Part shown: positions 29,982-39,839 of the stretch, one piece after another
Numbering within the stretch: the stretch's first letter is position 1
Layout of the letters: the number at the start of each line of letters is the position of its first letter
From: a virus
IMG/VR virus record: IMGVR_UViG_3300027720_000001
Span: 1-45,081 of that record
Reading direction: 5' to 3' (one strand)
Length of the DNA: 45,081 nucleotides
Notes under the pieces: model-generated
Told to the model about the DNA's origin: nothing
The model's database searches: none
What the model saw: only the letters and a program-made list of their open reading frames with translations
Program-made: the position numbers and the translations under genes

Positions 29982-30757
29982 TGACAACAGTAAAATTAAA
30001 AGACGGTAGTGAAATTAAAGTACCGTTTAGCGCATCGGATATTAGTAATAAGCAGTACTATGATTTTATCGAGTGCGAAAAGCCTGTTTATAAAGTAACC
30101 CGTGTAAGCGATGAAGCGGCTAGTTATGAATTAGCTTTAAGTGAAGAGGACTACTCTATTCACATAATTAACGCTGTTAGTAAGATTTGCGGCGATGTTA
30201 GTGCATTACCTTTTAAACATGGTTTTGACTTTGACCCAAATGTGGAGGGTATCACTTTCGGTTTACAGCTTACTGTTAGAGCTTTATACTTTCAAATTAG
30301 CGGCTTAATCAATCAGTTACGCCCCACATTCGACATCAATAAAAACAATACAGTAGAGTTTGAATTTAAAGGCGAAAAATACGAAATCAATAATGCTGCC
30401 TTAGTAAATTCAGCACGAGTACAAGCTGATACATTAGGCATCAAAGCGCATGACTTGACTACTGGCGAGTTTGTAGAGGCTAGTATGGTATGTAAAGCCC
30501 TTGCAGCTATTTCAGAACGTGCAACGCCAAATGATAAACACTTTTTAGACGCTAACTTGTGCGCTATCCTTTGCCGTAAACGTGGCGAAAAATTACCAAG
30601 CGGTGTAACGGAGCGTGAGGCATTTATAAGTGAACGTGTAAAGGTTTTTGAAGACTTGGATATGCAAACGGTGTGCAATATCAGTTTTTTTTTCGAGAGT
30701 ACTATGCAAGTCTATTTGACGGCAATAGTACAAAGTATTTACGACAACCGAGAGTAA
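29981..30757 (+). CDS. Tail assembly chaperone (zero-frame product, G-like)
   Basis: A 258-aa protein three genes before the tape measure. It has an Asp/Glu-rich, mostly helical C-terminal part. A run of nine T (30685-30693) near its end allows a -1 slip into the frame ending at 30957, giving a fusion of about 325 aa. Tail chaperone pairs made this way, called G and GT in lambda, bind the tape measure protein. Zero-frame translation ends at TAA 30755-30757. Confidence 0.75.
   Translation: MTTVKLKDGSEIKVPFSASDISNKQYYDFIECEKPVYKVTRVSDEAASYELALSEEDYSIHIINAVSKICGDVSALPFKHGFDFDPNVEGITFGLQLTVRALYFQISGLINQLRPTFDINKNNTVEFEFKGEKYEINNAALVNSARVQADTLGIKAHDLTTGEFVEASMVCKALAAISERATPNDKHFLDANLCAILCRKRGEKLPSGVTEREAFISERVKVFEDLDMQTVCNISFFFESTMQVYLTAIVQSIYDNRE
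30685..30694 (+). promoter_or_regulatory. -1 frameshift site in tail chaperone gene
   Basis: Nine T followed by C. In the zero frame the codons are agT TTT TTT TTC, giving T-TTT-TTT or T-TTT-TTC slippery heptamers. Slipping by -1 enters the frame that ends at 30957. The position before the tape measure is the classical one. Confidence 0.78.
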
Positions 30758-30957
30758 CGCCGCAAGACGCAGAAAGCAGCAAAGCGCAAGCAGAAGCAGC
30801 CAAAAAGCAAGACCGCTACGGAGCGCAAAACTACTACCAAGCCGCAATCAGTAAAGGTTGGTTTACAAAAAGTGGTTTAACACCATTTGAAAGCGTCTTC
30901 TATACACCATTTAGAGACGTAATTTATTGTTTAGAATTAGATGCAGCATTACAATAA
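30691..30957 (+). CDS. Tail chaperone -1 extension (T-like)
   Basis: The -1 frame is open from the slippery site to TAA at 30955-30957, 88 codons. It encodes a basic, Gln- and Ala-rich linker (SSKAQAEAAKKQDRYG) and a C-terminal segment (FESVFYTPFRDVIYC). No independent start other than a GTG at 30673 within the first frame is available, so production as a fusion is more likely. Confidence 0.75.
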   Translation, partial: FREYYASLFDGNSTKYLRQPRVTPQDAESSKAQAEAAKKQDRYGAQNYYQAAISKGWFTKSGLTPFESVFYTPFRDVIYCLELDAALQ

Positions 30958-31559
30958 TGAATGATATTCAATTAAGGGCATTAGTGCTCAAAGTTATAAA
31001 AGAAACGGTTGCGGACACACCCATAAACGGGTTTGCTAATATCGCTCATGATAGTGACTATAATACTGACAACCTAAACAAACGCTTTGAAGAATACGAA
31101 AGCGGGGAGTTTTGGGCTAGGGAGTGGGAGGTCGCAATGAATAGCGGCGCATCAGGTCGTGACACGTTACAAAAAGAATATCCTTTGTTGATGATGCGTA
31201 TAGGAGACGATGCGTTTACACCCAATATGCAAACGTTTGGCAAAAGTCAAAACAGTTTTAAAGTTTACTTTGAATTAAGTATGGCAGTAGGATGTTATAA
31301 ACTAACGATAGGGCAAATTGATAAGCGACTTAAATGTATGGCTAAGCGCTTTATATTTGAGTTGCTTAATTTGCGTTTAGTGAATGGCGTTTGGACTATG
31401 TATAATGATAATATCAAGCGTCAAACGTCTTTTTGGATTGAGCACGTAGTTAGTGCAGAGTTTAGACTGACAGTAGCACAGGACAAAGTAGGAACGGATA
31501 ACGCTCGATTAGTAGAATTTGAAATAGATTTTAAAAACTGCGAATTAGAACCATGTTAG
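30957..31559 (+). CDS. Tail or neck protein, unknown
   Basis: A 200-aa protein, MNDIQLRALVLKVIKETVAD. The ATG at 30957 overlaps the chaperone stop (TAATG) and is preferred over a TTG at 30927. No domain is recognised; place between tail chaperone and neck gene suggests a tail-completion or connector role. Confidence 0.6.
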   Translation: MNDIQLRALVLKVIKETVADTPINGFANIAHDSDYNTDNLNKRFEEYESGEFWAREWEVAMNSGASGRDTLQKEYPLLMMRIGDDAFTPNMQTFGKSQNSFKVYFELSMAVGCYKLTIGQIDKRLKCMAKRFIFELLNLRLVNGVWTMYNDNIKRQTSFWIEHVVSAEFRLTVAQDKVGTDNARLVEFEIDFKNCELEPC

Positions 31560-32095
31560 ACTTAACGCAATTCATAAAAAAGAACTTCAATGATATGCTA
31601 CTCTTTTTGATTGGCATAGCAAAGGACGAGATTAAGGCGCAGGGGCATACGCTAACAGGTAAGTTAGAAAAATCACTAAGAACAGATATAAGTATCAGTT
31701 TAAGCGGGTTTACGGGTCGTGTTATGGTTGAGGACTATGGTATTGCAGTAGATACAGGTGTGAAATATCGCAAAATACCGTATAAGAAAGGCAGTGGCGC
31801 AACGACTAGCAAGTATATAGACGCTTTGGTAAAGTTCTTTCAATTGAGAGGCTTAGACCCTAAGAGAGCACGAGGGGCGGCATTCGCTACGGCTCACGTT
31901 CAAAAGTATAGACGTGAGGGTATGCCCACAAGGGCAAGTTACAGATTCAGCACAAACGGACGCCGTACAAACTGGCTAAGGCGCACTATAATGAAATCAA
32001 ATATCAATCAATCACTAAAAATCCTTAAACTGGCTTTATTTGTGCAAAATTCTGTACAAGCGGCAGTAACTAGGGGATTACAAAGCGCACGATAA
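31553..32095 (+). CDS. Neck / head-tail joining protein (HK97 gp10-like)
   Basis: A 180-aa protein. The pattern TGKLEKSLRTDI, then VDTGVKYRKIPYKKGSGA and a helical LVKFFQLRG-L-D segment resembles HK97 gp10/minor tail-joining proteins. The basic C terminus (GRRTNWLRR) is like others of the group. It overlaps the previous gene by 7 bp. It would help join tail to head. Confidence 0.6.
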   Translation: MLDLTQFIKKNFNDMLLFLIGIAKDEIKAQGHTLTGKLEKSLRTDISISLSGFTGRVMVEDYGIAVDTGVKYRKIPYKKGSGATTSKYIDALVKFFQLRGLDPKRARGAAFATAHVQKYRREGMPTRASYRFSTNGRRTNWLRRTIMKSNINQSLKILKLALFVQNSVQAAVTRGLQSAR

Positions 32096-32096
32096 T

Positions 32097-32264
32097 ATGA
32101 CAGCGGAACAATATGAAACCATGCTAAGAGAGCATAGGTTAATTAGAACGGACTTAATGACGTTATCACATGATAGTAAGCAATATCGTGATAAAATGGA
32201 GCAATTGCGGATTAGGACTATTGCACTAAAAGAATATGTAGCTAAGAATACCAAACTGAAATAA
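32097..32264 (+). CDS. Small helical protein, 55 aa
   Basis: ATG at 32097 opens 55 codons to TAA at 32262-32264. The product (MTAEQYETMLREHRLIRTD) is a charged helix, ending LKEYVAKNTKLK. It fits exactly between the neck gene and the tape measure. No family recognised. Confidence 0.65.
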   Translation: MTAEQYETMLREHRLIRTDLMTLSHDSKQYRDKMEQLRIRTIALKEYVAKNTKLK

Positions 32265-32267
32265 ACA

Positions 32268-35200
32268 ATGGCTGAGGTTATAGCATTCCAGATAGAAGTA
32301 AACGGCATTCAGACAGTCGTTAGTAATGTCGAGCAGCTTAATGCAGCGGTTCGACAAACGCAAACGGCATTCCGTAACGCTACCTTTGGAACGCCTGAAC
32401 GTGCCGCTTTACAGACGCAATTAAATCAACTGACGGCGGCACAAAGGCAATTAAACCAACAGCAACAGGCGGCGGCGGCGGCTACTGGTTTAGCTGTTGG
32501 TTCGTACCGACAAATGAATTTAGAACTAGGTCAACTTAGGACTAGATACCGAGATTTGTCAGCTGAGGAACGGAACGGCGCGATAGGTAGCGGACTGCAA
32601 AGACAAATACAAAGCTTAAATGGCGAGCTCGTAAGACTTGATGCGGGCATTGGTAATTATCAGCGCAATGTTGGCAATTATGCAAGTGCATTCAAAGGCT
32701 TCGGTAATATCATTACAGGCGTTTTAGCGGGTTTAGGTGTGGGTTTTGGCGCATCTCAAATATTAGAGGCTACTTCGGACTACAGTAAAGCAGTTAGTGA
32801 GCTACAAGCTATCACGGGTGTAAGCGGCAAAGGCTTAGAAGAGCTTAAAAATCAAATATCAGAACTTACTAGCATCACATTAGAAGGCGGGCAAGTAATT
32901 GTTTCAACTGGTAAAGACATTGCAGACGCTCTTAAATTAGCTGGCTCGGCACGTCCTGAACTTCTTAGTAATACCGAAGCATTGGCAGCGTTTACTAAGG
33001 AAGCTATTGTATTTGCAAAGGCGGGCTCTTTGCCCGTGCAAGACGCTGTAAATAGTTTATCAAGTGTGTTATCTCAATTTGGTTTACCTGCATCAGAAGC
33101 GGGGCGGGCTATCAATATTTTGGCAGCAGGTGCAAAAGAAGGCGCAAGTGAAATAAAAGATACAGCGGCGGCGATTGAACAATTTGGTGCGGGTGCGTCA
33201 AGTGCAAATATAAGCGTAGAGGAATCAGTCGCACTTGTTGAAACATTAGGGGATAAATTTATTAAGGGTTCTGAGGCTGGCACTAAAATACGAAATATCC
33301 TTTTGGCTATCAAAGCGCCGCAAGGATTAGATGCAAAAGCACGGGCGGAATTAGATAAATACAAAGTATCTTTCGATGTATTATCTGATACTACATTGCC
33401 TCTTAGTGACCGATTAAGAGAGTTATCTAAAATACAAGGCGATGCTAACTCGCTATTGCAAGTATTCGGTAAAGAGAATGTAACAGCAGGGGAAATATTA
33501 CTACAAAATGTTGATAGATTTGATAGTTTAAACAGCGCCGTAACAGGCACTAACGAAGCATACAAACAAGCGGGCATCAATGCCGACAACTTAGCGCAAG
33601 TTCTTAGCAACCTCAAAAACGGTGCTATCAATTTAGCGGTGGGCATTGGCACGACCTTATATAGTGCGATTAATACACTTATAGGTTTACTTGATACACT
33701 TGCAACGTTTATAGATGAAAATAAAGTCGCTTTATTAGCGGCTGGCTTTGCCGTGGCGGCTTATTCAGCTTCTTTAAATACGGCAAAAATTACACTTTTA
33801 TCCTTTCAGGTAGCTGAGAAATTAGAGCCTATTTATACCTATGCAACAGTAGCGGCTAAGAAAGCCCTTACACTTGCTATGAATGCCGTACCTTATGTAG
33901 CTGCGGGCATTGCTATCTATGGGCTTATTACCGCAATGCAAACGTGGTTTGGTGCAACAGAGGAGCAAATTAAATCACAAGAAGTATTACTAGCATCTCA
34001 AAAAGAACTTACAGAGGCTTACGCTAGCGAGGCGCAAAGTGCTGCGGAACTATTCGCAATAGCTAAATCAGATGTATCGAGTAAAGAGCAAAAAGCAAAA
34101 GCAGTTCAACGCATAATTGAGTTATACCCCGACTACCTAGGCGGCATTAATACCGAAGCTGGCGTACTAAATAACCTCGATGCGGTACAAAAGTCCGTAA
34201 ACAAGGGCATTTTAGATGGCGCAATTGCACGTATTAAGGCGCAAAAGATTCAAGAGGCTACCACAAGCCTTATTGATTTGGAACTAAAAAAACAGCAGCT
34301 TTTATTTGAGTTTCAGCAAAAAGGAATAGATGCAAATAGCGGGTTCGCTGCAACGGCATTAGGGCAATTGCAGGGAAATATAGACGAGGTTAAAAAGAGA
34401 ATTGCAGACTTACCTACTTTTTTGGCTAAGGTAGGCGAAGGCTTGATTAATCAGAATATTGACTTTACTGGATTGTCTGTATCGGATAATCAGATTAAGG
34501 AAGTACAAAAGCAATTACAAGAGCTTTCGGCGTTTAGATTTGCATTGCAACAAAGAACTGGCTTAGATTTAGATGAGGAAGGTAGAAAGCGTTACGACTT
34601 TTTAGTGAGTGAGGAACGCCGCTTGCAAGTGGAACGCCAAAAACTAATCGATGCAAATTTGAATAGTGAAAAGGTAGCGGCTACCAAATCAGTAGAAATA
34701 GCAAAAGAAGCAGAGGAGAAAAAGACAACAGCAAAAGTAAATAAGGCTGGCAAGGGAGAGATTAAGGTAGAGGTAACGGTAAAAGGCGAAGCATTTACAG
34801 ACGACAGTATCAAAGAAAATGCTAATAACCTAGCCGATACCTATAACGAAGCATTTACAGATATTGAACAAGGACAAAGCGAGCTAGACGCACGTTTAAA
34901 ACAGTTGCATGAGGACTACCTTGCGGGGCTTATACTAGACGAGAAAGCAGCGCAAGACGAGATATTTAAAGCGCAACAGGCTAAACGAGATGAGGACACA
35001 AAGAAAGAGATTGAGCAACGCAAAGAAACACAACAGCTTTTACTCAATAGTGCCTTAGATTTAGCCCGTGAGATAGCAGACAACGTTTTTTCTATCCAAA
35101 AAGCAGCAAATGAAAAGGAATTAGAGAATAAAGTAGCGGAACTTGAAACGGCACAGCAAGCGGAGTTAGACTTAGCGGGGAATAATGCGACCTTAATTAG

Positions 35201-35759
35201 CGCAATTAATGAAAGATATGCAGCCCAAAAAGAAGCCTTAGACCGCAAAGCATTTGAGGAAAATAAACGTTTAGCAATTGCACAGGCACTTATTAACGGC
35301 GCATTGGCGGCAACGGCTGTCTTTACCGTTCCCGATTTTACTTTTGGGGTAGCGTCTGCAATTAGACTTGGCTTTATCGCTGCAAATACAGCTATACAGG
35401 TTGGAGCTATTGCGGCGCAAAAGTTTGCTACTGGTGGTCTCGTGCAAGGTCAGGGCACGGACACAAGTGATAATATCCCCGCTTTACTTAGTCCAAAAGA
35501 GTTTGTGGTAAGAGCGGCGGCGGTGCGGGCTATTGGCGTGGATAATCTAAATACACTTAATCAGACTGGCAGCATTGCAAGTATTACAGCTAACTTACCT
35601 ATACCTCAAACAGGACAAGCGGGATTGAGCCGCAACGATATTAACGCAATTATACAGGGCGTTAAAGAAGGTGCATATCAAGGCACTAACAGCGGCTTAG
35701 TAGAGGGTACAATAAAAGCAGATAGAATTTATAGAGCAAACAATAAACTAGGTATATAA
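32268..35759 (+). CDS. Tail tape measure protein
   Basis: A 1163-aa protein that sets tail length and takes part in DNA ejection. Seen: N-terminal coiled coil rich in Gln/Ala (AAVRQTQTAFRN), a TP901-like core around 165-460, hydrophobic stretches at about 138-160 and 480-530, a second long coiled coil near 830-970, and the closing FATGGLVQGQGTDTSDNIP then SPKEFVVRA segment typical of tape measures. By the rule of about 1.5 A per residue, the tail would be roughly 170 nm (inference). Confidence 0.9.
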   Translation: MAEVIAFQIEVNGIQTVVSNVEQLNAAVRQTQTAFRNATFGTPERAALQTQLNQLTAAQRQLNQQQQAAAAATGLAVGSYRQMNLELGQLRTRYRDLSAEERNGAIGSGLQRQIQSLNGELVRLDAGIGNYQRNVGNYASAFKGFGNIITGVLAGLGVGFGASQILEATSDYSKAVSELQAITGVSGKGLEELKNQISELTSITLEGGQVIVSTGKDIADALKLAGSARPELLSNTEALAAFTKEAIVFAKAGSLPVQDAVNSLSSVLSQFGLPASEAGRAINILAAGAKEGASEIKDTAAAIEQFGAGASSANISVEESVALVETLGDKFIKGSEAGTKIRNILLAIKAPQGLDAKARAELDKYKVSFDVLSDTTLPLSDRLRELSKIQGDANSLLQVFGKENVTAGEILLQNVDRFDSLNSAVTGTNEAYKQAGINADNLAQVLSNLKNGAINLAVGIGTTLYSAINTLIGLLDTLATFIDENKVALLAAGFAVAAYSASLNTAKITLLSFQVAEKLEPIYTYATVAAKKALTLAMNAVPYVAAGIAIYGLITAMQTWFGATEEQIKSQEVLLASQKELTEAYASEAQSAAELFAIAKSDVSSKEQKAKAVQRIIELYPDYLGGINTEAGVLNNLDAVQKSVNKGILDGAIARIKAQKIQEATTSLIDLELKKQQLLFEFQQKGIDANSGFAATALGQLQGNIDEVKKRIADLPTFLAKVGEGLINQNIDFTGLSVSDNQIKEVQKQLQELSAFRFALQQRTGLDLDEEGRKRYDFLVSEERRLQVERQKLIDANLNSEKVAATKSVEIAKEAEEKKTTAKVNKAGKGEIKVEVTVKGEAFTDDSIKENANNLADTYNEAFTDIEQGQSELDARLKQLHEDYLAGLILDEKAAQDEIFKAQQAKRDEDTKKEIEQRKETQQLLLNSALDLAREIADNVFSIQKAANEKELENKVAELETAQQAELDLAGNNATLISAINERYAAQKEALDRKAFEENKRLAIAQALINGALAATAVFTVPDFTFGVASAIRLGFIAANTAIQVGAIAAQKFATGGLVQGQGTDTSDNIPALLSPKEFVVRAAAVRAIGVDNLNTLNQTGSIASITANLPIPQTGQAGLSRNDINAIIQGVKEGAYQGTNSGLVEGTIKADRIYRANNKLGI

Positions 35760-35760
35760 A

Positions 35761-37341
35761 ATGGCAGTATTTTCACTATACCCCGACACAGAAACACCTG
35801 CACATAATTGTGTGGTTTGGGGATTACTTTATGAAGGTGGCACAAGTTACCCCGGTTCACAAGCTAGCGCAACAATTACTTTTGATAGTGGCGGAACTGC
35901 TACGGCTGGCACAGTCGTATATTTTTGCGGTCAAAAGTTTGTAACAGATTCGGGCTTTGGCGTAAATGATGGCTATTCGTTTAATTATAATGGGCTATCG
36001 GACACCGACAGAGTGGCAGCATTTTTGGAGACATTAAACGCTACTCTTTTCTTTTCTCGTGATAGAGTAAGTTTTTTTAGTGCGGGCAACTCTATTGCAG
36101 TTACTTTTAATCAAGTAGGCGAACAATCAAACTGGACTTTCTCAGATGGCGGCATTAGTGAAATATCCTTTATTCAAATTAATGGAGACGGACAGACTTA
36201 TGATAAAAATCCTAAATATATACACGCTTTGTATAGGGATATGACTAGTGTTAGCTTGCCGCCTATTAAACTAACACAAGATAAGGAATCCGCTATAATA
36301 CTAAATAAAGACTACACGGTATCAAGCCCCGCAACTGAAACTTATTTACCTACGCTAGTGGATTACTCAATCGAAATGAGTAATTTAGTCGCTACACATT
36401 TGCCTAATATCTACGGCGCAAATTGGACACCAGTATTAGATACAACATTTACAATGGATGTATTTTTGCGAGCGGGCTATTCTTATCTAGTTGGGTGTGA
36501 AAGACGTAATGTTTTTTTCTCAGATAGCGGCACGATTAAAATATACAATTGTTTATTTCAAAAAGAAAAATACACAGTCAGCGACCCTTTAATGTTGCCA
36601 TATACAGCGCAAGGCAAATTGATGCTCATTAAAGACCGTTATCAAATTTGTAGAAGTACTAACTTTGCTGTTTGGACGGCTTTTGTAGAGGGTTATGATA
36701 GTATAGATGTGGTTTACTATGATGTGTCAGGTGGGGAGTTAGAAAGCGTTTCTTATGATTGGGGTGTATTGATGGGTATTACTTATACAAATGTCGGTAC
36801 TTTTGGAAGTGCCGCACCCGCTAATTGCGACCACTATATTGTCAATTTTATTAATGCCGACTTTGATATAATAGAGGCAGTGCGCTTTGACTTGATTAGC
36901 TGCGGCTGCATAGATGGCGAATTGATATTTTTATCTGATTTAGGGTGTTATGAAACATTTCTACTAACGAATAATACAAGAACAGAGCTAACAGTTAATA
37001 GTGATACGGTGCAAGGCTTTGACGGCTGTAATGTTTTCAGCTTACAGCAAGGCGGTAGGAGTATTGTAAATAAGCAGACAGAAAATATCTATACTTATGA
37101 GACATGGGTAGATACAAGCGATCCAAAAGAACTAGAATATGTAAATCAATTGTTGCGTTCACAGTCTGTTTTCTTAAAGGTATTCATTGAAGAAGCCGAT
37201 GCATGGTTTTATGTGAAAATTAATGCAGAAAATACTAACTTTGTGCCGCTAGAAACTGGTAAGCGTGCAAAGCTTACTTATTCGTTTAAATTTAATCAAG
37301 CGTATAAATCGCACCCCCAATATGAAGCAGTTTTTATTTAG
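35761..37341 (+). CDS. Distal tail / minor tail protein
   Basis: A 526-aa beta-rich protein directly after the tape measure, the usual place for the distal tail protein. Short conserved-looking segments are ISCGCIDGELIFLSDLGCYE near 376-395 and FYVKINAENTNFV near the end. Related tail proteins of Bacteroidetes phages have a similar 'C-C-x-x-x-x-L-x-x-L-G-x-(Y/F)' strip. It overlaps the lipoprotein gene by 20 bp. Confidence 0.65.
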   Translation: MAVFSLYPDTETPAHNCVVWGLLYEGGTSYPGSQASATITFDSGGTATAGTVVYFCGQKFVTDSGFGVNDGYSFNYNGLSDTDRVAAFLETLNATLFFSRDRVSFFSAGNSIAVTFNQVGEQSNWTFSDGGISEISFIQINGDGQTYDKNPKYIHALYRDMTSVSLPPIKLTQDKESAIILNKDYTVSSPATETYLPTLVDYSIEMSNLVATHLPNIYGANWTPVLDTTFTMDVFLRAGYSYLVGCERRNVFFSDSGTIKIYNCLFQKEKYTVSDPLMLPYTAQGKLMLIKDRYQICRSTNFAVWTAFVEGYDSIDVVYYDVSGGELESVSYDWGVLMGITYTNVGTFGSAAPANCDHYIVNFINADFDIIEAVRFDLISCGCIDGELIFLSDLGCYETFLLTNNTRTELTVNSDTVQGFDGCNVFSLQQGGRSIVNKQTENIYTYETWVDTSDPKELEYVNQLLRSQSVFLKVFIEEADAWFYVKINAENTNFVPLETGKRAKLTYSFKFNQAYKSHPQYEAVFI

Positions 37342-37696
37342 TCTTAGTCTAATTAGTGTATTCTTTGCGTCATGCGCTCCAAAAGAAGTTGCCATTGAAA
37401 AACAATTAATAGGACGCTACACGGTAAATCGTGCGCAATGCGGTAGCGATACTTCAAACTTTATGTTACACGTGTTTGAGAGCTTTGAATTAATGCAAGA
37501 TGGCATCGGTTACGATGGCTTACAATCAAATGATAAAGCCTTTGAATGGGTAGTAATTGAAGACAAATTAGAATTGTGCTACACAACTAGCAGCGCATCA
37601 ATTGAACTACCTTTTAGATTAAGCGGCGATACTTTAATTTTAAGCCGTTCTAATCAATTTTGCCCACATTTAGACGTTTTTTATGTCCGAAATTAG
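37322..37696 (+). CDS. Lipoprotein inside the tail operon
   Basis: A 125-aa protein with a bacterial lipoprotein signal: MKQFLFSLSLISVFFASC, hydrophobic core 4-15 and lipobox FASC with Cys18. The mature part is beta-rich with two further Cys. The ATG at 37322 is chosen for the signal peptide; a longer frame from 37265 would hide it. It overlaps both neighbours (20 bp and 14 bp), so it is read with the late tail genes. Phage lipoproteins of this kind can block superinfection by binding receptors or tail tips (Llp of T5, Ltp of TP-J34); here this is inferred. Confidence 0.72.
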   Translation: MKQFLFSLSLISVFFASCAPKEVAIEKQLIGRYTVNRAQCGSDTSNFMLHVFESFELMQDGIGYDGLQSNDKAFEWVVIEDKLELCYTTSSASIELPFRLSGDTLILSRSNQFCPHLDVFYVRN

Positions 37697-39839
37697 ATTA
37701 TACCTAAGTGACCCGCCCGCAGGGATACCGCAGCACCTTTATACAAACGGTGTTGTAGAATTTGACTTGCCCGACGGCTTTGATATTCAACTGTCAAACG
37801 CCGCTACTAAGGTCACATTAGACGGATTTAGTGAGGTTGTAGCTATTGGCTTTGATTTGCCCGATACGCCTAAGAATAGACTGTTATTAATGCAGTATAG
37901 TGATATTGACTGGTATAATTTGGACACTAGTCAAGGTGTAGGTGTTATTTGTCAAAACGGGGCGTTTACTTTACCGCAAACGGTTCTAAAAATAAAACAA
38001 TACAATAAAGGCGTAGGCTTCGATTGTGAAATTGAGTACAGTAATGATGACATCATGTTCGGCTTGCAAGATACTAAGCTTTGCGACTTAATGGAACAAG
38101 AGTTTAGTCTATCACTTGCTGATATGGACGACTATTTTTGGTCTCTAAGCCAATACGACGGACAAAGTGATATATGCTACCCCCTTGTTAATTTCGGGAG
38201 GTTCTACTACCTAGAAGACGATGCAGAAAAACTAACAGTTCACGCCGTAGAATTTAGACCACACTTATTCGCAGCGGCAGTATTTCAGAAAGCTTTTTGC
38301 GGCGTGCGTTTAGAAGGCACTTTGTTAGATTCTGATTTTTGGAATAAGCAAATAACCTATAATTTACGTAGGGATTACGATAGAGTACTAAATGAAAAAA
38401 GAAAGTTTCTATCTAGTGTGATTCCAAACGCTGTAATATTCCCTGGGGGTGTGCCTACTGACGTTTTCCAATTAACTGAAACAGGCTCTTATTTACAACT
38501 TGATTTAGTAGTTGATGGTTCACTGCCTGATACGTTTGGCGCAGACTGGAATAGTACGACTTTTAAATGGGGGGATAACCGTCACGGCGTTTACGGCTTT
38601 GAATTTAATTGCATTGCAGTTACTGACGGCGTAGGGGGTGTGGTGCGTATAGGCATCTTTAAGAACGGCACTTTATTGCAGTCAAACGCAACAGCTACGC
38701 CATATAATAATATCAATGTAGTAGTTGATGTGGTAGAAGTACTACCTAGTGACGTTATAGAAGTAAAATATACAAGTGTCTCGGCTAGCGGCATAGATGC
38801 TCAATACATTTATGAAGTAAAGTTTACTAATGCCCCTATAAGAGACTGCACACCATACGAAGGTGAACTTTGCCGTTTACGTGACTTCTTAGACCAAGAT
38901 GTCACAGTGTTTGATTACGTGAAAGGGATTAGTGATGCATTAGATTTGCGTTATGTTTTGAGCCGTGCAAACGCTACGCTAGGTATATACACCAATAAAG
39001 CAGCATCTATTTACGGCGAAAGTGTGCAAATGCTTATGAATAACAGCGGGGTATTTATAGATTGGACTAGTAAATGCAATCCTGACGAGCTTACAATAAG
39101 TTATCCGCAAGGAACGCAAAGTATTAAAGATATTACAGTAGCATGGAAAACAGCAACAGACGCATATATCACGCAAGTAATTAAGCCTGAACGTGAATTT
39201 TATAGTTATTATGAGTTAGTAAATGGCAATGCAGAAAGAGAAATCAAGATAGAAAACAATTTGTTTGAGCCAACCGCAACGGCAAATGATTTCTATTGGG
39301 CTACTAATTTACAGTTTATGCCGTGGTTGCCTATCATGACAGACAATAACGATGCAAGCGGCAACCGTAACGGACAAAAGAGTTATGAATTAGGGCATAG
39401 AATAATGCTTTTAGTAGGGGGTGCGATTCAATCCTACCCGCTTGCTAGTGCCTTAGTGCGCTTTGACTTTCTAAGCCAACTTACAGCCGATATAATCGAC
39501 ACGACGGCGTTTAGCTTTGCCACAATGTACTTTGATGGCACGATTGACCCAAGTAGTGTTGTTTACTTTACAAAAAACCTTACCTTTGACAAAGGAAATG
39601 CAAACCTTTACACAGAGCTATTGAAATTAGGCATAACAGCCGAAAAAGAAACACCGACCTTTGAAATGTCAATCATGCTAGATAGAAACGATTTCTTTTC
39701 ATTTGATTTTACAAGCGGCGTTATAGTAAAAAGTAATGGTAAGCCCGTAAATGCACAGGTTATTTTGATAGACCAGTTTTCACTAACTAGACAGCAGCCG
39801 ACAAATGTAAGGCTTCGCAAAATTATAGACGTATGCTAA
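37683..39839 (+). CDS. Tail baseplate / receptor-binding region protein
   Basis: A 718-aa protein, beta-rich throughout, after the distal tail protein. Segments RPHLFAAAVFQKAFCGV (about 200-216) and a following helical 'YNLRRDYDRVLNEKRKF' are of the type seen in large Bacteroidetes phage tail proteins. It probably forms the tail hub or spike that contacts the host surface. No enzymatic motif is visible. Confidence 0.6.
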   Translation: MSEIRLYLSDPPAGIPQHLYTNGVVEFDLPDGFDIQLSNAATKVTLDGFSEVVAIGFDLPDTPKNRLLLMQYSDIDWYNLDTSQGVGVICQNGAFTLPQTVLKIKQYNKGVGFDCEIEYSNDDIMFGLQDTKLCDLMEQEFSLSLADMDDYFWSLSQYDGQSDICYPLVNFGRFYYLEDDAEKLTVHAVEFRPHLFAAAVFQKAFCGVRLEGTLLDSDFWNKQITYNLRRDYDRVLNEKRKFLSSVIPNAVIFPGGVPTDVFQLTETGSYLQLDLVVDGSLPDTFGADWNSTTFKWGDNRHGVYGFEFNCIAVTDGVGGVVRIGIFKNGTLLQSNATATPYNNINVVVDVVEVLPSDVIEVKYTSVSASGIDAQYIYEVKFTNAPIRDCTPYEGELCRLRDFLDQDVTVFDYVKGISDALDLRYVLSRANATLGIYTNKAASIYGESVQMLMNNSGVFIDWTSKCNPDELTISYPQGTQSIKDITVAWKTATDAYITQVIKPEREFYSYYELVNGNAEREIKIENNLFEPTATANDFYWATNLQFMPWLPIMTDNNDASGNRNGQKSYELGHRIMLLVGGAIQSYPLASALVRFDFLSQLTADIIDTTAFSFATMYFDGTIDPSSVVYFTKNLTFDKGNANLYTELLKLGITAEKETPTFEMSIMLDRNDFFSFDFTSGVIVKSNGKPVNAQVILIDQFSLTRQQPTNVRLRKIIDVC

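Noticed and set aside
33074-33652. Leftward 192-aa gene inside the tape measure
   Set aside because: Composition (Ser, Ala, Leu) is that of an antisense shadow of an Ala/Gly-rich gene; no promoter or leader.
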